Shown here: positions 61,289 through 64,000 of the stretch, piece after piece
Numbering within the stretch: position 1 is the first letter of the stretch
How the letters are laid out: every line of letters starts with the position of its first letter
Source of the DNA: Lentzea pudingi
Lineage (GTDB): Bacteria > Actinomycetota > Actinomycetes > Mycobacteriales > Pseudonocardiaceae
Assembly (NCBI RefSeq): GCF_014646255.1
Contig: NZ_BMNC01000009.1
Coordinates: forward strand, 1 to 64,000
Direction of reading: 5' to 3'
DNA length: 64,000 nucleotides
Notes under the pieces: generated by a model
Database searches by the model: none
What the model was told of the DNA's origin: nothing
What the model saw: only the letters and a program-made list of their open reading frames with translations
Program-made: the position numbers and the translations under genes

Positions 61289-62464
61289 ATGACGCGCTTT
61301 CTGCTGGCAGTGGCGTTGCTCGTGGCCGCGGCCTCCCCCGCCCAGGCCGCACCGCTCCGATGGGTGGGCACGTGGGCCACCGCGCCGTCCTCCGCCGTCC
61401 CCGGCACCGAGAACGGCTATCCGAACTTCTCGATCCGCAACATCGTGCACGTCAGCGCCGGTGGCAAGGAGATCCGCGTCCGGCTCTCGAACGCCTACGG
61501 CCGCACCCCTGTGCTGTTCGGCCAGGTCACGGTGGCGCGCGCCGCCGGCCCGGACACACCTCTCGCGCTGCCCGGCACCATGCGCACGCTCACGTTCGGT
61601 GGCGCCCAGTCGATCACGGCCCCGGCCGGTGCCGACGTGGTCAGCGACGGCGTGCACCTGGACGTCCCCGCCGACACCGACCTGCTCGTGAGCGTCTACA
61701 CGCCCGAACCCGGCGGCCCGGTCACGCACCACAACCTGGCCATGCAGAACTCGTACTTCACCCGCGACGGCAACCACACGGCTGAAGAGTCCGCCGCCGC
61801 CTATCGCGAACGCACCTCGAACTGGCACTACGTCTCCGGTGTGGACGTGCGCGGCTCGAAGTTGCAGGGCAGCGTCGTCGCACTCGGCGACTCGATCACC
61901 GACGGCGCCAACTCCACCTGGGGTGCGAACCTGCGCTGGCCCGACCAGTTGGCCGACCGCGTGAACACCCGCCTGGGCGTCCTCAACGCGGGCATCAGCG
62001 GCAACCGCCTGCTCCGCGACGGCGACTGGGCGGGCCCCAACGCCCTGGCCAGGCTCAACCGCGACGTGCTCACCCAGTCCGGGGTCCGCTCCGTGATCGT
62101 GTTCGAGGGCATCAACGACATCCAGCAGACCCCGCACGAGACCGACCCGGCCAAGATCATCGCCGCGCTCAAGCAGATCGCGTCCCGGTCGCACGACCGC
62201 GGGCTGCGCGTCATCGGGGCCACGATCACACCGTTCAAGGGCTGGAACAGCTACACGGAGGAGCTGGAGGCCGTCCGGCAGGCCGTGAACTCGTTCATCC
62301 GCACGAGCCCGGACTTCGACGCGGTCGTGGACTTCGACCGGGTGATCCGCGACCCGGCGGACCCGCAGCGGATCCGGCCGGACTACGACCAGGGCGACCA
62401 CCTGCACCCCGGCGACAAGGGGTTCGAGGCGATGGCGAAGGCGGTGAGGATCGCCACGCTCTGA
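61289..62464 (+). CDS. Secreted SGNH/GDSL hydrolase
   Basis: A 391-aa exported esterase. Signal peptide about 1-20 (LLAVALLVAAASPAQAA). An N-terminal ~190-residue beta-sandwich precedes an SGNH domain with blocks GDSITDG (Ser nucleophile), GISGNRLL (Gly/Asn), GINDI (Asn) and DHLHPG (Asp/His). This two-domain form is common in actinobacteria and may deacetylate or de-esterify polysaccharides. It is followed by a small lipoprotein gene. Confidence 0.92.
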   Translation: MTRFLLAVALLVAAASPAQAAPLRWVGTWATAPSSAVPGTENGYPNFSIRNIVHVSAGGKEIRVRLSNAYGRTPVLFGQVTVARAAGPDTPLALPGTMRTLTFGGAQSITAPAGADVVSDGVHLDVPADTDLLVSVYTPEPGGPVTHHNLAMQNSYFTRDGNHTAEESAAAYRERTSNWHYVSGVDVRGSKLQGSVVALGDSITDGANSTWGANLRWPDQLADRVNTRLGVLNAGISGNRLLRDGDWAGPNALARLNRDVLTQSGVRSVIVFEGINDIQQTPHETDPAKIIAALKQIASRSHDRGLRVIGATITPFKGWNSYTEELEAVRQAVNSFIRTSPDFDAVVDFDRVIRDPADPQRIRPDYDQGDHLHPGDKGFEAMAKAVRIATL

Positions 62465-62492
62465 CACCCGATCGGGCGGTGGTGGTTTGTGC

Positions 62493-62547
62493 GACCCCTT
62501 GCTCCGGCTATTCGACGGAGATCAACACGATCCGCCGGTAAGGGGTC
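62493..62547 (+). promoter_or_regulatory. Structured leader hiding the ribosome-binding site
   Basis: GACCCCTT (62493-62500) pairs with AAGGGGTC (62540-62547); inside, CTCCG (62502-62506) pairs with CGGAG (62516-62520). The AAGGGG ribosome-binding site of the lipoprotein gene (start 62554) is in the right arm of the outer stem, so folding would block initiation. Regulation inferred. Confidence 0.5.
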
Positions 62548-62553
62548 CCACGC

Positions 62554-63099
62554 ATGCGTCTCACGATCCTCGCCACCGCCCTCGTCCTCGGCGTCACGGC
62601 CTGCGGGTCGCCGGCCGTGATGCAGTCCGAGGGGCAGGCAACCGGCTCGGCCGCGCCCACCAGCACGAGCGACCAGCAGCGGCCCGCCGTGAAGGCCGAG
62701 CTGACCATGCAGGGCAAGCCCGGCCTGGGCCTGCTCACCGCCACGAACCAGGGCACGGCGCCGATCACCTTCCAGGGCTGGCCGAAGCTCGCCTTCACCA
62801 ACCCCGCGAACCAGCCCGCCGCGATCCCCGTGGAGCAGAAGCTGGTGCCCGGCGAGGGGCCGTCGATCACGTTGCAGCCCGGGCAGACCGCGTTCGCCGG
62901 GGTGAAGCTCGACGTGGACGACGCGAACTCGTCCGCCATCAACGAGATGACGGTCGAACTGCCGGGCATGGTGCCGGCGAAGGTCGCGTTCATCGGGACG
63001 GACGGCCGGCCGATCGCCGACATGTCCAAGCTCAAGGTCAGCGAGGCCGAGGTCGGGACGATGCAGCCGGCCGCCCAGGGCGTCACGGTGTTCGACTAG
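62554..63099 (+). CDS. Small lipoprotein, DUF4232-like
   Basis: A 181-aa exported lipoprotein: MRLTILATALVLGVTAC (lipidated Cys17), a Ser/Thr/Gln linker, then a beta-sandwich region. AVKAELTMQGKPGLGLLTATNQGTAPITFQGWPKLAF and ITLQPGQTAFAGVKLDVDD follow the DUF4232 pattern of Streptomyces and other actinobacteria. Function unknown. The mRNA leader is predicted to hide its ribosome-binding site. Confidence 0.7.
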   Translation: MRLTILATALVLGVTACGSPAVMQSEGQATGSAAPTSTSDQQRPAVKAELTMQGKPGLGLLTATNQGTAPITFQGWPKLAFTNPANQPAAIPVEQKLVPGEGPSITLQPGQTAFAGVKLDVDDANSSAINEMTVELPGMVPAKVAFIGTDGRPIADMSKLKVSEAEVGTMQPAAQGVTVFD

Positions 63100-64000
63100 C
63101 CCAGAGGTGTTGCAGGCGCACCTCCCACGGGTGGGCGGCCCGGTCGAGGAACATGAGGCTGTCCATCCGGCAGTTGCAGGCGTTGCCCTCACGGGTGTTC
63201 TGCGGGTAGCTGCCGCCGATCTTGATGCCGCGCGGGTCCGTGGCCGACGCGAGGTCGGGTTCCGGTTCGCCTTCGAGCTTCCACGGGTCACCGGGCGTGA
63301 CGTACCTGCCCGTCAACGGCTTCCCGTTGCGGTACAGGGCCATCGCGCCGGTGTCGAAGTCGAACGTCGCCGCGAGGAACACCCACTCGTTCTGCGGCAA
63401 CAGTGATCGCCAGTCCTCCGAGGCCGCGAACGTCTGCGAGCCGCCGCCGTCGAGCCGCCGGGCCAGGGCGACCAGCTTCAGTTCGCCGTCGACCTGGATG
63501 AGTTCCAGCAGCGCGCGCACCGCGTGGCCGTTGGAGTCACCGGTCAGCACGCCCGCCAGGCCGATCGCCCCGTAGAGGTCGTCCGGCGCGGCGGAGTTCG
63601 AGTTCGGGGCCGGGTTCTGGCCCGTCATCTTCACCCAGCCCAGGATCGATGCCTGGCGCGCGCCGTTGAACGCCTTCAGCGTGGGCACACCGGTGTCGCT
63701 GTACAGGCCCGCCTTCCAGTCGTCGTTTCCGGCGGTGGCCGGGTTGATCTGCTTGAGCTGCAACGAGTTCCGGCCCGACACTCCGTCTCGCACGCGCATG
63801 TCGGCGCCACCGTTGATCAGCTGCAACGCGGTGCCCGAGCGGCCGCGGTCCTGTTCCAGGGCCGTGTTGCCGCGCACCGGGTGTTCGAAGTCGTAGTACG
63901 ACACCAGGTTGCGGGACAGTGTCGGTAGCACCGGGCCGAAGGTGGCGTTGGCGGGTGCCGCCATACCCACGCCGAAAGCGGCTACCAAGCCGAGAACCAC
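63083..64000 (-). CDS. LamG/concanavalin-like secreted protein (5' end missing)
   Basis: The sequence is open to the window edge; the first residues MVLGLVAAFGVGMAAPANA are a signal peptide whose charged n-region may lie outside, so the start is probably cut. The rest is a LamG-like beta-sandwich (NLVSYYDFEHPVRGN, ASILGWVKMTG, NEWVFLAATFDFDTGAMALYRNGKPLTG, CNCRMDSLMFLDRAAHPWEV). Likely a cell-surface glycan- or protein-binding protein. Converges with the preceding lipoprotein gene by 17 nt. Confidence 0.8.
   Translation of the reverse strand: MVLGLVAAFGVGMAAPANATFGPVLPTLSRNLVSYYDFEHPVRGNTALEQDRGRSGTALQLINGGADMRVRDGVSGRNSLQLKQINPATAGNDDWKAGLYSDTGVPTLKAFNGARQASILGWVKMTGQNPAPNSNSAAPDDLYGAIGLAGVLTGDSNGHAVRALLELIQVDGELKLVALARRLDGGGSQTFAASEDWRSLLPQNEWVFLAATFDFDTGAMALYRNGKPLTGRYVTPGDPWKLEGEPEPDLASATDPRGIKIGGSYPQNTREGNACNCRMDSLMFLDRAAHPWEVRLQHLWASRTP

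Overview
The window is high-GC DNA with the codon habits of an actinomycete: almost every reading frame is open, real genes show strong G/C third-position bias, GTG and TTG starts are frequent, and many neighbours overlap by 4 nt. Gene content (repeated TAT and lipoprotein signals, many one-component regulators, F5/8C-GH8 enzymes, a TylE/MycE-like methyltransferase, an SAH riboswitch on metH) fits Pseudonocardiales, possibly Lentzea or a relative. This assignment is an inference from content, not from a marker gene. I see no rRNA, tRNA, CRISPR array, insertion sequence or phage gene; it reads as ordinary chromosome in the accessory or semi-accessory part of the genome.

Layout. 1-6.0 kb: LacI regulator facing a gene that leaves the window, macro-domain protein, secreted esterase-like hydrolase, STAS protein, AraC regulator and adenosine-deaminase-family enzyme. 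6.0-15.3 kb: nucleotidyltransferase, methyltransferase, a secreted-protease-like protein with an altered zinc motif and tandem repeats, a PadR/NTF2 pair, PepSY membrane protein, a TM-YbaB-like protein, and a TAT-exported M28 peptidase. 15.3-18.5 kb: a transmembrane GGDEF-EAL protein divergent from a sugar-binding-type lipoprotein. 18.5-29.2 kb: TAT amidohydrolase, alpha/beta hydrolase with a large LuxR regulator, a macrolide-sugar-type O-methyltransferase, a MerR regulator, a serine hydrolase and a HEAT protein. 29.2-32.7 kb: two tandem secreted F5/8C-GH8 glycosidases with a shared leader motif. 32.8-37.4 kb: patatin-like lipase and metH behind an SAH riboswitch. 37.5-40.5 kb: a second lipoprotein/GGDEF-EAL pair, here in one translationally coupled operon. 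40.6-64 kb: a phosphotransferase, NUDIX, TetR/PanE-like pair, beta-propeller amidohydrolase, metallophosphoesterase, golvesin-like protein, beta-helix lipoprotein, four transporters or DedA proteins, gamma-glutamyltransferase, carbonic anhydrase, LysR/MBL pair, SGNH hydrolase, a lipoprotein with a folded leader and a truncated LamG protein.

The most notable feature is the pair of paralogous modules at 15300-18460 and 37497-40450. Each couples an orphan type-1 periplasmic-binding-protein-like lipoprotein (no permease or ATPase nearby) to a two-TM cyclic-di-GMP synthase/phosphodiesterase. I infer that the lipoprotein is the ligand receptor and that it controls c-di-GMP turnover through the ~140-residue extracytoplasmic domain of its partner, by analogy with LuxP-LuxQ. 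This is an inference from duplication and co-localisation.

Regulation can be read at several places: inverted repeats between divergent regulator/target pairs (LacI, PadR, TetR, LysR), a MerR-type dyad, an SAH riboswitch, two hairpins that would hide ribosome-binding sites, and several strong factor-independent terminator hairpins.
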